Source: Gammaproteobacteria bacterium (GTDB lineage: Bacteria > Pseudomonadota > Gammaproteobacteria > SZUA-140). From it: DNA of 64,000 bases. Below the pieces are notes generated by a model, which was given only the letters and a program-made list of their open reading frames with translations, did not search any database and was not told where the DNA came from. Made by a program: the position numbers and the translations under genes. This document shows, in pieces, positions 46,908 through 56,086 of the stretch; the first letter of the stretch is position 1; the number at the start of each line of letters is the position of its first letter. The DNA lies in the NCBI GenBank assembly GCA_016716465.1, contig JADJWH010000005.1, positions 124,001 to 188,000 of the forward strand, read 5' to 3'.

Positions 46908-48131
46908 ATGGCTGTAGGTCTGTCCGGCGTGTTGCCGCCGCTGCAAGCGGTGGGCGGCATTCGAATCAGCGCGACGGCGGCGGGCATCCGCAAGGCGGGC
47001 CGGCTCGATCTCGTCCTCATGGAAATCGATCCCGGCAGCGAATGCGCCGCGGTGTTCACGCGCAACGCTTTCTGCGCCGCGCCCGTGACCGTCGCGCGCC
47101 GGAACCTCGCGACGCGCAAGCCGCGCTACCTGCTGATCAACACCGGCAATGCCAACGCCGGCACCGGCGCGCTCGGCCTGCGCGGGGCCGAGGAGTGCTG
47201 CGCCGCCCTCGCCGCCCAGGCCGGCTGCGATCCCGCCGAGGTGTTGCCGTTTTCGACCGGCGTCATCGGCGAGCCGCTCCCCGTGGACAGGATCGTGAGC
47301 GGCATCCCGGCCGCGCGCGCGGCCGTGCGGGCGGAGGGCTGGAACGACGCCGCCACCGGCATCATGACCACCGATACCGTGCCCAAGGGCGTGTCGCGGC
47401 GCATCCAGCTCGGCGGGCATAGCGTGACGATCACCGGCATCGCGAAGGGCGCCGGCATGATCCATCCCAATATGGCCACCATGCTGGCCTTCATCGCCAC
47501 CGATGCCCGCCTGCCCGCGGAATTGCTTCAGCGCTGCCTGCAGGAGGCGGTCGGCGCCTCGTTCAACAGCATTACGGTCGATGGCGACACCTCGACCAAT
47601 GATGCCTGCGTCCTGATCGCCACCGGCGCCTCGTCCGCGCCGCCCCTGGTCTCGGACCGGGACGCGCATTACCCGCCGCTGCGCGATGCGATCGCCTCTG
47701 TGTGCGTGGAACTCGCGCAGGCGATCGTGCGCGATGCGGAGGGAGCGACCAAATTCATCACGGTCGAAGCGGTGCAGGGCCGGGACCCGGAGGAATGCCG
47801 CGCCGTGGCCAACGCCGTGGCGCTCTCGCCCCTGGTGAAGACCGCGTTTTTCGCCAGCGACCCCAACTGGGGGCGAATCCTCGCCGCCGTGGGTCGCAGC
47901 GGGCTGTCCGATCTCGACGTCGATGCCGTTTCCGTCTATCTCGACGAGGTCTGTATCGTGCGCGGCGGCGGCCGGGCGCCGGATTACACCGAGGAACGGG
48001 GGCGAGACGTCATGCAACGCAGCGAGATCACGATCCGGATCGAGCTCGCGCGCGGCCAGGCCCGGGCCTGTGTCTGGACCTGCGATTTCTCCTATGATTA
48101 CGTGCGCATCAATGCGGAGTACCGTACCTGA
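46908..48131 (+). CDS. argJ: ArgJ, ornithine acetyltransferase / N-acetylglutamate synthase
   Basis: 407-residue self-cleaving enzyme of the cyclic arginine pathway. The autoprocessing site is in KGAGMIHPNMATMLAFIATD, where the nucleophilic Thr becomes the first residue of the beta chain; FNSITVDGDTSTND and FASDPNWGRILAAVGRSG complete the site. It transfers acetyl from N-acetylornithine to glutamate. argB, the second pathway step, is 7 kb away on the same strand. Sits 101 bases after secA. Confidence 0.95.
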   Translation: MAVGLSGVLPPLQAVGGIRISATAAGIRKAGRLDLVLMEIDPGSECAAVFTRNAFCAAPVTVARRNLATRKPRYLLINTGNANAGTGALGLRGAEECCAALAAQAGCDPAEVLPFSTGVIGEPLPVDRIVSGIPAARAAVRAEGWNDAATGIMTTDTVPKGVSRRIQLGGHSVTITGIAKGAGMIHPNMATMLAFIATDARLPAELLQRCLQEAVGASFNSITVDGDTSTNDACVLIATGASSAPPLVSDRDAHYPPLRDAIASVCVELAQAIVRDAEGATKFITVEAVQGRDPEECRAVANAVALSPLVKTAFFASDPNWGRILAAVGRSGLSDLDVDAVSVYLDEVCIVRGGGRAPDYTEERGRDVMQRSEITIRIELARGQARACVWTCDFSYDYVRINAEYRT

Positions 48132-48272
48132 GCGAGGCCTGGCCACCTGAAACCCTGTGGTTGGTGGGTGAAATCGGCGGTCCGCGCCCCTATAATTCAG
48201 CAAGACGGCTCGGAGGGTGCGATCGGGAATAGCCCTCGCCGCGATCATTCATTGCAGGAGGCTCGTATCCAC

Positions 48273-49454
48273 ATGATAAACGGCATCACCGGTTTCTCAC
48301 TCTGGCAGTCGCTGCTGGCGGCGCTGGTTCTGACCCACGTCACCATCGCGGCCGTCACGATCTTTCTGCACCGCCACCAGGCCCACCGGGCGCTGGAACT
48401 GCACCCCCTGGTCAGCCATTTTTTCCGCTTCTGGCTCTGGTTGACCACCGGCATGGTGACGAAGGAGTGGGTGGCCGTCCACCGCAAGCACCACGCCAAG
48501 TGCGAGACCGAGGAAGATCCACACAGTCCGCAGGTGCGCGGCATCAGAAAGGTCCTGCTGGAAGGGGCCGAGCTGTACCAGGTCGCGGCCGCGGACCGCG
48601 AGACCCTGGCCAAGTACGGCCACGGGACCCCGAATGACTGGATCGAGCGCAGGCTCTATACCCCGCACTGCGTGCTCGGGATCGGTGTGATGTTCCTGGC
48701 CGATGTGTTCCTGTTCGGCCTCGCGGGCGTGGCCGTATGGGGCATCCAGATGCTGTGGATCCCGTTCTTCGCGGCCGGCGTCATCAACGGGCTCGGCCAC
48801 TGGTGGGGCTATCGCAACTACGAGGTGTCGGACGCCTCCACCAACATCGTGCCCTGGGGCATCCTGATCGGCGGTGAGGAGCTGCACAACAATCATCACA
48901 CCTTCGCCTCATCGGCCAGGCTGTCCTCCAAATGGTGGGAATTCGACATCGGCTGGCTGTACATACGCCTGTTGAGCCTGTTCCGTCTGGCGCGCGTGCG
49001 CAAGCTCGCCGCCCGGCCGCTGCTCGATCCGGGCAAGACGGTCGTCGACATGGATACGCTGGCCGCGATCATCAGCAACCGCTTCCAGGTCATGTCCCGC
49101 TATGGTCGTGATGTCCTGCGGCGCGTGCATCGCGATGAGATGCGGCGCGCGGCCGGCGCGGCCCGGCCCCTGCTGCGCAAGGCGCGCCGCCTGCTGATGC
49201 GCGACGAGTCGCTGATCGACGCGCGGGCGCAGCGCCAGCTGGAATCGATCCTGAGCGACAGTCAGAAACTGGAGACGGTGTACCGTTTCAAGCAGCGCCT
49301 GCAGGCCATCTGGCGCCGCTCGGCGGATTCCAACGAGCACCTGCTGCAGGCGCTGCAGGAATGGTGTCGCCAGGCCGAGGCCTCGGGCATCCACGCCCTG
49401 CAGGACTTCGTCCGCGTCCTCCGCAGTTACTCGATGCGGCCGGTGCCGGCATGA
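48273..49454 (+). CDS. Membrane fatty-acid desaturase (acyl-CoA/acyl-lipid type)
   Basis: 393 residues from ATG 48273, with AGGAGG upstream. The three His boxes of di-iron membrane desaturases are HRHQAH (33-38), HRKHH and the late HNNHH, with GHWWGYRNYEVSDASTN between. Hydrophobic segments surround the boxes. After about residue 250 a 140-residue charged helical tail follows (FQVMSRYGRDVLRRVHRDEMRR and on), known in this bacterial subgroup. Probably introduces a delta-9 double bond into membrane acyl chains; acyl carrier unknown. Confidence 0.9.
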   Translation: MINGITGFSLWQSLLAALVLTHVTIAAVTIFLHRHQAHRALELHPLVSHFFRFWLWLTTGMVTKEWVAVHRKHHAKCETEEDPHSPQVRGIRKVLLEGAELYQVAAADRETLAKYGHGTPNDWIERRLYTPHCVLGIGVMFLADVFLFGLAGVAVWGIQMLWIPFFAAGVINGLGHWWGYRNYEVSDASTNIVPWGILIGGEELHNNHHTFASSARLSSKWWEFDIGWLYIRLLSLFRLARVRKLAARPLLDPGKTVVDMDTLAAIISNRFQVMSRYGRDVLRRVHRDEMRRAAGAARPLLRKARRLLMRDESLIDARAQRQLESILSDSQKLETVYRFKQRLQAIWRRSADSNEHLLQALQEWCRQAEASGIHALQDFVRVLRSYSMRPVPA

Positions 49455-49471
49455 ACGGCGGATCGTGAGTC

Positions 49472-49503
49472 ATAAAAAAACCCGCCTGGAGCGGGTTTTT
49501 TTA
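49472..49503. terminator. Bidirectional rho-independent terminator
   Basis: Perfect palindrome: ATAAAAAAACCCGC, 5-base loop CTGGA, then GCGGGTTTTTTTAT. It serves the desaturase gene on plus and rpmG on minus, which converge here. Confidence 0.95.
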
Positions 49504-49525
49504 TGACATTGAACAGAAGCAGCGA

Positions 49526-49681
49526 CTACTTCAGCTTGGTTTCCTTGTAGACGACATGCTTGCGCACGACGGGATCAAATTTCTTGATCTCCATCTTGTC
49601 CGGCATGGTGCGCTTGTTCTTGGTCGTGGTGTAGAAGTGCCCCGTTCCGGCGGAGGAGGCGAGCTTGATCTTTTCACGCAT
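49526..49681 (-). CDS. rpmG: 50S ribosomal protein L33
   Basis: 51 residues, MREKIKLASSAGTGHFYTTT followed by KNKRTMPDKMEIKKFDPVVRK. This is the zinc-free form: the CXXC pairs of the zinc paralogue are absent. ATG 49681. It follows rpmB by 11 bases, the usual rpmB-rpmG pair, and ends at the bidirectional terminator. Confidence 0.97.
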   Translation of the reverse strand: MREKIKLASSAGTGHFYTTTKNKRTMPDKMEIKKFDPVVRKHVVYKETKLK

Positions 49682-49692
49682 GGTCGTGCCCC

Positions 49693-49929
49693 TTAAACCT
49701 TGACGCCGCGGCCGCGGATATCGGCGAGGACGTTATCGATGCCCTGCTTGTCGATGATGCGCATGCCCTGGGTGCTGACGCGCAGCCTGACCCAGCGCTT
49801 CTCGTTTTCGACCCAGAAGCGGTGCGTCTGCAGATTGGGCAGAAAGCGGCGCCTGGTCTTGTTGTTGGCATGAGAAACGTTGTTGCCGACGGTCGGCCGC
49901 TTCCCGGTTACCTGACAAACCCTGGACAT
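49693..49929 (-). CDS. rpmB: 50S ribosomal protein L28
   Basis: 78 residues from ATG 49929, the E. coli length: SRVCQVTGKRPTVGNNVSHA, RRRFLPNLQTHRFWVE and RWVRLRVSTQGMRIIDKQG. The frame is open to 50004 but the extra residues do not belong. Lies between radC and rpmG on the same strand. Confidence 0.97.
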   Translation of the reverse strand: MSRVCQVTGKRPTVGNNVSHANNKTRRRFLPNLQTHRFWVENEKRWVRLRVSTQGMRIIDKQGIDNVLADIRGRGVKV

Positions 49930-50056
49930 GACATCAACTCCCGATGAAAGACGGAAACGGAGCTTTATACCAAATCGCGGCGCCGACCACAAGCGCGCCG
50001 ACATGGGTGATATTTGTTCAGTATTTATATCAATGACTTAGACGTTTTTTGGCCAT

Positions 50057-50731
50057 CTACAGCAGGCCCAGCTCCGCGAACGAGGCGGCCTGGCCATCGC
50101 CGATCACGATGTGATCGATCACCCGGATATCGACCAGCCGGAGCGCATCGCGCAGGCGCTCGGTCAGGCGCAGATCGGACTGGCTCGGTTCGGCCACGCC
50201 GGAGGGGTGATTATGGGCCAGGATCAGCGCGGCGGCATTGTGTGCCAGGGCGCGTTTCACGATCTCACGCGGGTGCACGCTCGCCCCGTCGATGGTGCCG
50301 CGAAACAGCTCCTCGAAGGCGATGACGCGGTGGCGCGTGTCCAGGAACAGGCAGGCGAAGACTTCGTGGGGACGATCGCGCAGCTGTGCGGTCAGGTAGT
50401 TTCGGGTGTCGCCCGGGTTGCTCAGCGCGTCGCCGCGCTTCAGGGTTTCGTTCAGATGGCGCCGGCCGAGTTCCAGCGCGGCCTGCAACTGGACGTACTT
50501 GGCCGGGCCGAGGCCGGCCCCGCGGCAGAACCGCGCGCGGTCCGCCTCGCACAGCGCGCGCAGGCCGCCGTATTCCTGCAGCAGTTCGCGCGCGATGTCC
50601 ACCGCCGTCCTGCCGCGCACGCCGGTGCGCAGGAAGATGGCCAGCAGTTCCGCATCGGACAGGCTGGCCGGGCCGCGCAGGCACAGTTTTTCCCGCGGCC
50701 GTTCCGCCGCGGGCCAATGAGAGATCGCCAT
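50057..50731 (-). CDS. radC: RadC family JAB/MPN-domain protein
   Basis: 224 residues from ATG 50731; the much longer open frame to 52306 runs antisense through coaBC and is a shadow. N-terminal helix-hairpin-helix region (RPREKLCLRGPASLSDAELLAIFLRTG), then the JAMM metal motif: Glu in VFACLFLDTRHR and FEELFRG, HNHPSGVAEPSQSD, IDHIVIG. Called RadC for historical reasons; its role in DNA repair is not supported in E. coli and the true function is open. Divergent from coaBC, the standard arrangement. Confidence 0.93.
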   Translation of the reverse strand: MAISHWPAAERPREKLCLRGPASLSDAELLAIFLRTGVRGRTAVDIARELLQEYGGLRALCEADRARFCRGAGLGPAKYVQLQAALELGRRHLNETLKRGDALSNPGDTRNYLTAQLRDRPHEVFACLFLDTRHRVIAFEELFRGTIDGASVHPREIVKRALAHNAAALILAHNHPSGVAEPSQSDLRLTERLRDALRLVDIRVIDHIVIGDGQAASFAELGLL

Positions 50732-50875
50732 GATCGACACTCCTTGTCGTCCTGGAGGGTGGCCCGCCGCCGCTTCCTGCGACGGGGTTCGCGCGCGCCC
50801 ATGGCGATTAAATGCTATCTTATGGCGTTCCGGGCGCGCTGTACCCGGACCGGAAATCAAGCTTAGCGGCACGAT

Positions 50876-52087
50876 ATGCGTCTGGCAAACAAAAAGATTC
50901 TGCTCGGGGTCAGCGGCAGCATTGCCGCCTACAAGGCCCCCGACCTGGTGCGCCGGCTGCGCGCCGAGGGTGCCGAGGTGGAGGTGGTCCTGACGCGGGC
51001 CGGCGCCGAGTTCATCACCGCCCTGACGCTGCAGGCGGTCTCCGGCCGCCGCGTGCACACGCGCCACCTCGACCCCGAGGATGAGACGGTCATGGGGCAT
51101 ATCGAGCTGGCGCGCTGGGCGGACCTCGTCCTGATCGCTCCGGCCTCCGCCCATATGATCGCCAAGCTCGCCGCGGGATTCGCCGATGACCTGCTGTCGA
51201 CCCTGTGTCTCGCGACCACCGCACCGCTGGCGCTGGCGCCGGCGATGAACCGGGTGATGTGGGAGCATCCGGCCACGCGTGCGAATATCGCGACGCTGGC
51301 ACAGCGCGGCGTGCGGCTGTTCGGCCCCGGCAGCGGTGATCAGGCCTGCGGCGAGAGCGGCGCCGGGCGCATGCTGGAACCGGAAGAGCTGACCGCGTTG
51401 ACGGCGGATCTGCTCGGAAGCGGTCCGTTGCAGGGATTGTCGGTGGTGGTGACGGCCGGACCGACACGGGAACCGATCGACCCGGTGCGGTTCGTGTCCA
51501 ACCGCAGCTCGGGCAAGATGGGCTATGCCCTGGCCGACGCCGCGGCGGCGGCGGGTGCGCGCGTGACGTTGATCAGCGGGCCGGTCGAACTGCCGCTGGC
51601 GTCGGGGGTGCGTCGCATCGAGGCGGTTACGGCCGAGGAGATGCGGCGGTACGCGCTCGAACAGGCCGGCTGCGATATCTTCATCGCGGCGGCGGCGGTG
51701 GCGGATTACCGCCCGCGCCGGCCCGCGCCGCGCAAGCTCAAGAAGGGCGAGCCCGAACTGACGCTGGAAATGGAGCGGACGCCCGACATCGTGAGCGAAA
51801 TCGCGGCCCTGCCCGCCGCGCCCTTCATGGTGGGATTTGCGGCGGAGACCGAGGACCTCGCGCGCCATGCCGTCGCGAAACTGCAGGGCAAGGGGCTGGA
51901 CATGGTGGTCGCCAACCTGGTCGGGGAGCGCGGCATCGGCTTCGACAGCGACGAAAACGAGGTGACCCTGTTCTGGGCCGGCGGAACGGCGGAGCTGCCG
52001 CGCGCCTCCAAGCGGACGCTGGGGCACGACATCATCAGATACATAGCGGAGAGATATCATGCACAAGGTGCAGCTCAGGATCCTTGA
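50876..52087 (+). CDS. coaBC: CoaBC, bifunctional phosphopantothenoylcysteine decarboxylase/synthetase
   Basis: 403 residues. N-terminal CoaC flavoprotein half: ILLGVSGSIAAYKAPDLVRRL, APASAHMIAKLAAGFADDLL, PAMNRVMWEHPATRANI and the substrate-flap Cys in GDQACGESGAGRM. C-terminal CoaB half: VVVTAGPTREPIDPVRFVSN, SSGKMGYALADAAA, AAVADYRP, and KLKKG. Makes 4'-phosphopantetheine from phosphopantothenate and cysteine with CTP. Overlaps dut by 29 bases. Confidence 0.96.
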   Translation: MRLANKKILLGVSGSIAAYKAPDLVRRLRAEGAEVEVVLTRAGAEFITALTLQAVSGRRVHTRHLDPEDETVMGHIELARWADLVLIAPASAHMIAKLAAGFADDLLSTLCLATTAPLALAPAMNRVMWEHPATRANIATLAQRGVRLFGPGSGDQACGESGAGRMLEPEELTALTADLLGSGPLQGLSVVVTAGPTREPIDPVRFVSNRSSGKMGYALADAAAAAGARVTLISGPVELPLASGVRRIEAVTAEEMRRYALEQAGCDIFIAAAAVADYRPRRPAPRKLKKGEPELTLEMERTPDIVSEIAALPAAPFMVGFAAETEDLARHAVAKLQGKGLDMVVANLVGERGIGFDSDENEVTLFWAGGTAELPRASKRTLGHDIIRYIAERYHAQGAAQDP

Positions 52088-52514
52088 TGCCCGGCTGGGC
52101 AAGGAATTCCCCCTGCCGGAATACATGACCGCGGGCGCGGCCGGGATGGACCTGCGCGCCTGCCTCGAGGCGCCGCTCGAGATCCGCCCGGGCGAGACGC
52201 ACCTGATCCCGACCGGTCTCGCGATCCACATCGGTGACGACGACGTCGCCGCGGTGCTGCTGCCGCGCTCCGGACTGGGACACAAGCACGGCATCGTGCT
52301 GGGCAATCTGGTCGGGCTGATCGACTCCGATTATCAGGGGCAGGTGTTCGTATCGTGCTGGAACCGCGGGCGGGAGCCGTTTTCCATCGCCGTCGGCGAG
52401 CGTATCGCGCAGATGGTGTTCGTGCCGGTCGTGAAGGCGAAATTCGAGATCGTGGATGAATTCGAGCGCAGTGATCGCGGCGCCGGCGGCTTCGGCCACT
52501 CCGGTCGTCATTGA
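52059..52514 (+). CDS. dut: dUTPase (dUTP diphosphatase)
   Basis: 151 residues. The five trimeric dUTPase motifs are present: AGMDLRACLE, PRSGLGHKHGI, GNLVGLIDSDYQGQ, GERIAQMVFVPV and the C-terminal RGAGGFGHSGRH arm. Removes dUTP and supplies dUMP. The overlap with coaBC and the next gene algC reproduce the pseudomonad order. Confidence 0.96.
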   Translation: MHKVQLRILDARLGKEFPLPEYMTAGAAGMDLRACLEAPLEIRPGETHLIPTGLAIHIGDDDVAAVLLPRSGLGHKHGIVLGNLVGLIDSDYQGQVFVSCWNRGREPFSIAVGERIAQMVFVPVVKAKFEIVDEFERSDRGAGGFGHSGRH

Positions 52515-52588
52515 ATACGATAGTCTGACCATGTCATCCCGCAGAGACGGCGCGCCACGCCGGCCCGCGACGGACGGGCGGCGGCGTC

Positions 52589-55021
52589 ATGCCTGAATCC
52601 GGTCCCAAGCTCAGTCTTGCCCGCTGCGGCGTCGGCCTGTTCATCGCCGCGGCGCTGGCCGTGGGCGCGACGGCCTATGTCGCCGTCGACGGCATGAACC
52701 GGGCGCGCGCCGATCAGCAGGCGCGCACCGTCGCCGTCGAGACCGTAGCGCTGCAGCAGGCGCTGACATCCCGGCTGCAGGGCCTGCGCCGGCAGGTGCA
52801 GGCCTTCGCCGCGGAATCGGAGACCCTGCGGGCTTTGCAGGACGATGATGCGCTGGCGCTGCGCGCGCGCGAGCAGGAGATCGTCCGCCTGATCCCCGGC
52901 GCGACCCGGGTCAGTCTGACGGTCGCCGGCCGCGAGCTGCCGCCGGCGGGCCCGTTCCCCCAACTCGGCTTCGCCGATCTCGAGCTGATCGCGCGCATGG
53001 AAACCGATAGTGAGCCGCCGCTCGAGGTCCATCTGTTCCAGAGCCCGGAGCAGCACTTCGACATCGTGGCGGCGGTGCGGGCGCCCCGCGGCGATCGCTC
53101 GCTGGCGGGCAGCCTGCTGGTGTCGTTCGATCTGGATCAGATCCAGGCGCCCTTGCGGGACCTGCATCTGGCGGCGGGATATGCGGAGCTGCAGCAGGCG
53201 CTGGGCGATGGCGGCATGCTGGTGCTCGCGCGCACGTCGGGACAGCCGGCGCCACAGGCGGCGCCACGGGAGATCGCGCTGGAAGGTACGCGCTGGCGTC
53301 TCAGTTACTGGCCGCTGCCCGCCGGGGCACCGGTCGGGTTCACGGCCCTGCTGATCACCGCGGGTGCGGCACTGGCGCTGATGGCCCTGGCGATCTACGG
53401 CGGATTCGCACTGCTGACGCGCGTGCTCAAGCGCGATCTGCATATGCTCGAACGCGCGGCGTATGATGTATGGCGGCTCGATGCCGCGCGGACCCGCTAT
53501 CCGGTGGGCCTGCGCGAGCTTGCGCCGGTGATTGAACGGATTGCGGCGGGTCGCCCCCCGGAAGACAGCGAAGGTGGAGGAACAGTGATGGTGCGGGAGA
53601 ATACAGCGGGGGGAGAGGGCGGCATCCAGGTAACCGAATTACCGCAGCTGTCCGCTGCGATCTTCAAGGCCTATGACATCCGTGGCATCGTCGGACAGAC
53701 GCTCACCGACGAAATCGTGTACGCGATCGGCCGGGCCATCGGCAGCGAGGCGCATCAGCTCGGCCTGAATGCCGCCGTGGTGGCGCGTGACGGCCGCCTG
53801 TCCGGTCCCGGGTTCCTCGCGGCGCTCGCCCGCGGCATCCGCTCCACCGGCATCGACGTGATCGACATCGGGCTGGCGCCCACTCCGCTGTTGTACTACG
53901 CCACGCATGCGCTCAAGACCGGCACCGGGGTGATGGTGACGGGCAGCCACAACCCGCCCGAGTACAATGGCTTCAAGATCATGATCGGCGGCGAGACGCT
54001 GGCGGGCGAGGGCATCCAGCGCCTGCGCCGGCGCATCGAGACGGGCGACCTCGTCACCGGCGAACGGGAGGGCGGCTACCGCACGCAGGACATCAGCGGC
54101 GATTACATCCAGCGCGTCGCCGGCGACGTCCAGCTCCAGCGGCCGCTGAAGCTGGTGGTCGACTGCGGCAGCGGCGTGGCCGGCGCCATCGCCCCGGACC
54201 TGCTGCGCGCCCTGGGCTGCAATCCGATCGAGCTGTTCTGCGAGGTCGACGGCAATTTTCCGCATCATCACCCCGATCCGAGCCAACTGGAGAATCTCGA
54301 GGACCTGATCCGCGCGGTGAAGACGCACAAGGCCGATCTCGGTCTGGCCTTCGACGGCGACGGCGACCGTCTCGGCGTGATCGACGCCACCGGTCACGTG
54401 ATCTGGCCCGACCGGCAGATGATGCTGTACGCCATCGACGTGCTGAGCCGTAACCCGGGCGCCGAGATCATCTTCGATGTCAAATGCTCGCGCCATCTCG
54501 CGCGGGTGATCGCGGAGCACGGCGGCCGTCCGCTCATGTGGCGCACCGGCCATTCGCTCGTCAAGGCCAAGATGAAGGAGACCGGCGCCCCGCTCGCCGG
54601 CGAGATGAGCGGCCACATCTTCTTCAAGGAGCGCTGGTACGGTTTCGACGACGCGCTGTACACCATGGCGCGCCTGCTTGAGATCCTGGCGGCCCAGCCG
54701 CGCTCCGCCACCGAGGTCTTCGCCGGCCTGCCGGATGCGGTGTCGACGCCGGAACTGCGGGTCGACTTCGCCGAGGGGATGCATCACGCCTTCATGGAGA
54801 AGTTCCTCGCCGCGACCCGTTTCCCCGATGCGAAGGTAGCGACCATCGACGGCCTGCGGGCGGACTTCGCCGACGGCTGGGGCCTGGTGCGTGCCTCCAA
54901 TACGACCCCGTGTCTGATCATCCGCTTCGAGGCGGATGATGCCGCCGCGCTGAAGCGCGTGCAGGAGGCCTTCCGGCGCGCCCTGCTGGCGATCGATCCG
55001 ACACTGGTACTGCCGTTCTGA
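52589..55021 (+). CDS. algC: Phosphomannomutase/phosphoglucomutase with membrane-anchored N-terminal domain
   Basis: 810 residues. Residues 1-330: one membrane helix (VGLFIAAALAVGATAYVAV), a periplasmic sensor-like segment, a second membrane helix (ALLITAGAALALMALAIYGGF) and a short linker. Residues about 345-810: the alpha-D-phosphohexomutase, with the phosphoserine loop TGSHNPPEYNGF, metal loop DGDGDR, sugar-binding GEMSGHIFF and phosphate-binding RASNTTP. Interconverts Man-6-P/Man-1-P and Glc-6-P/Glc-1-P for LPS and polysaccharide. A strong internal ribosome-binding site precedes ATG 53588, so a second, soluble 477-residue product is likely. Order dut-algC-argB matches Pseudomonas. Confidence 0.93.
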   Translation: MPESGPKLSLARCGVGLFIAAALAVGATAYVAVDGMNRARADQQARTVAVETVALQQALTSRLQGLRRQVQAFAAESETLRALQDDDALALRAREQEIVRLIPGATRVSLTVAGRELPPAGPFPQLGFADLELIARMETDSEPPLEVHLFQSPEQHFDIVAAVRAPRGDRSLAGSLLVSFDLDQIQAPLRDLHLAAGYAELQQALGDGGMLVLARTSGQPAPQAAPREIALEGTRWRLSYWPLPAGAPVGFTALLITAGAALALMALAIYGGFALLTRVLKRDLHMLERAAYDVWRLDAARTRYPVGLRELAPVIERIAAGRPPEDSEGGGTVMVRENTAGGEGGIQVTELPQLSAAIFKAYDIRGIVGQTLTDEIVYAIGRAIGSEAHQLGLNAAVVARDGRLSGPGFLAALARGIRSTGIDVIDIGLAPTPLLYYATHALKTGTGVMVTGSHNPPEYNGFKIMIGGETLAGEGIQRLRRRIETGDLVTGEREGGYRTQDISGDYIQRVAGDVQLQRPLKLVVDCGSGVAGAIAPDLLRALGCNPIELFCEVDGNFPHHHPDPSQLENLEDLIRAVKTHKADLGLAFDGDGDRLGVIDATGHVIWPDRQMMLYAIDVLSRNPGAEIIFDVKCSRHLARVIAEHGGRPLMWRTGHSLVKAKMKETGAPLAGEMSGHIFFKERWYGFDDALYTMARLLEILAAQPRSATEVFAGLPDAVSTPELRVDFAEGMHHAFMEKFLAATRFPDAKVATIDGLRADFADGWGLVRASNTTPCLIIRFEADDAAALKRVQEAFRRALLAIDPTLVLPF
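53576..53590 (+). promoter_or_regulatory. Internal ribosome-binding site and ATG within algC
   Basis: GGAGG at 53576-53580 lies 7 bases before ATG 53588, in frame with algC (codon 334). Translation from here gives MVRENTAGGEGGIQVTEL and then the complete catalytic part, 477 residues, close to the classical cytosolic AlgC. The annotated long start at 52589 has only a poor ribosome-binding site. Confidence 0.6.
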
Positions 55022-55091
55022 GTGTCGTCTTTTGCGCGCGCGGCGCGCCTTGGTTTACTATTTGCGCAGGCACGCCGCCGTGCTCGATGGG

Positions 55092-55174
55092 AATTTGGGG
55101 TCAGAGTAAAAACTCTGCCGCTGTTCCGCGCCTCGGCTTCGATACTCGGCGAGTTTTTACTCTGACCCCAAATT
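55092..55174. repeat. 83-bp inverted-repeat element, copy 1 (before argB)
   Basis: Bounded by perfect 24-base terminal inverted repeats: the left arm at 55092-55115 begins AATTTGGGGTCAGAGTAAAA, and the right arm at 55151-55174 is its exact reverse complement, leaving a 35-base centre. It ends 16 bases before the argB ATG. A near-identical copy in the same orientation follows argB. Such AATTTGGGGTCAGAGTAAA modules are common intergenic repeats in beta/gammaproteobacteria; they have no coding capacity and are probably mobilised in trans. Confidence 0.85.
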
Positions 55175-55190
55175 GCTGAGATACGCGCTC

Positions 55191-56084
55191 ATGACACTGA
55201 CCGCCGATTCCGCCATGAACATCGCCCGGGTGCTGACCGAGGCGCTGCCCTACATCCGCCGTTTCGCCGGCAAGACCATCGTCATCAAGTACGGCGGCAA
55301 CGCCATGGTAGATGACGTCCTCAAGAGCGGTTTCGCCCGCGACGTCGTGCTGATGAAGCTGGTCGGCATGAACCCGGTGGTGGTGCACGGCGGCGGCCCG
55401 CAGATCGGCAAGCTGCTCGCGCGCATCGGCAAGCAGAGCGAGTTCATCAACGGCATGCGCGTCACCGACAGCGAGACCATGGACGTGGTGGAGATGGTGC
55501 TGGGCGGACTCGTCAACAAGGAGATCGTCGCGCTGATCAACCGCCACGGCGGCACCGCGGTCGGCCTCACCGGCAAGGACGGCTCGCTGATCCACGCGCG
55601 CAAGATGACCTTCACGCGCCAGGCACCGGAGATGGACGTGCCCGAGATCATCGACATCGGCCACGTCGGCGAGGTCGCCAGCATCAACGCCAACGTCATC
55701 AACATGCTGGTGCAGAGCGACTTCATCCCGGTCATCGCGCCGGTGGGCCTGGGCGAGGACGGTCTGTCCTACAACATCAACGCCGACCTGGTGGCGGGCA
55801 AGGTGGCCGAGGTGCTGAAGGCGGAGAAGCTGATCCTGCTGACCAACACCCCCGGCGTACTGGACAGGGACGAGCAGCTGATCTCGCGCGTCAACGCCCA
55901 GGACGTCGACCGCCTGGTCGCCGAAGGCGCCATCTACGGCGGCATGCTGCCGAAGGTGCGCTGCGCGCTGGAGGCGGTGCAGGGAGGCGCCCATACGGCG
56001 CACATCATCGATGGCCGCGTCGAACACGCGGTGCTGCTGGAAGTGTTCACCGACGAGGGCGTGGGGACGCTGATCCGGCGCTGA
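55191..56084 (+). CDS. argB: ArgB, N-acetylglutamate kinase
   Basis: 297 residues from ATG 55191; an ATG at 55215 is possible. Amino-acid-kinase fold: IVIKYGGNAMVDDVLKSGFARDVVLMKLVG, VVVHGGGPQIGKLLARIG, VTDSETMDVVEMVLGGLVNKEIV, YNINADLVAGKVAEVLKAEKLILLTNTPGVLD and GGMLPKVRCALEAVQGGAHTAHI. Second step of arginine synthesis; the length and N-terminal helix fit the arginine-inhibited hexameric type. Tightly bracketed by two 83-bp repeat elements. Confidence 0.96.
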   Translation: MTLTADSAMNIARVLTEALPYIRRFAGKTIVIKYGGNAMVDDVLKSGFARDVVLMKLVGMNPVVVHGGGPQIGKLLARIGKQSEFINGMRVTDSETMDVVEMVLGGLVNKEIVALINRHGGTAVGLTGKDGSLIHARKMTFTRQAPEMDVPEIIDIGHVGEVASINANVINMLVQSDFIPVIAPVGLGEDGLSYNINADLVAGKVAEVLKAEKLILLTNTPGVLDRDEQLISRVNAQDVDRLVAEGAIYGGMLPKVRCALEAVQGGAHTAHIIDGRVEHAVLLEVFTDEGVGTLIRR

Positions 56085-56086
56085 GG

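Noticed and set aside
50732..52306. Long N-terminal extension of radC on minus to 52306
   Set aside because: It runs antisense through all of coaBC; RadC homology begins only at the ATG at 50731.
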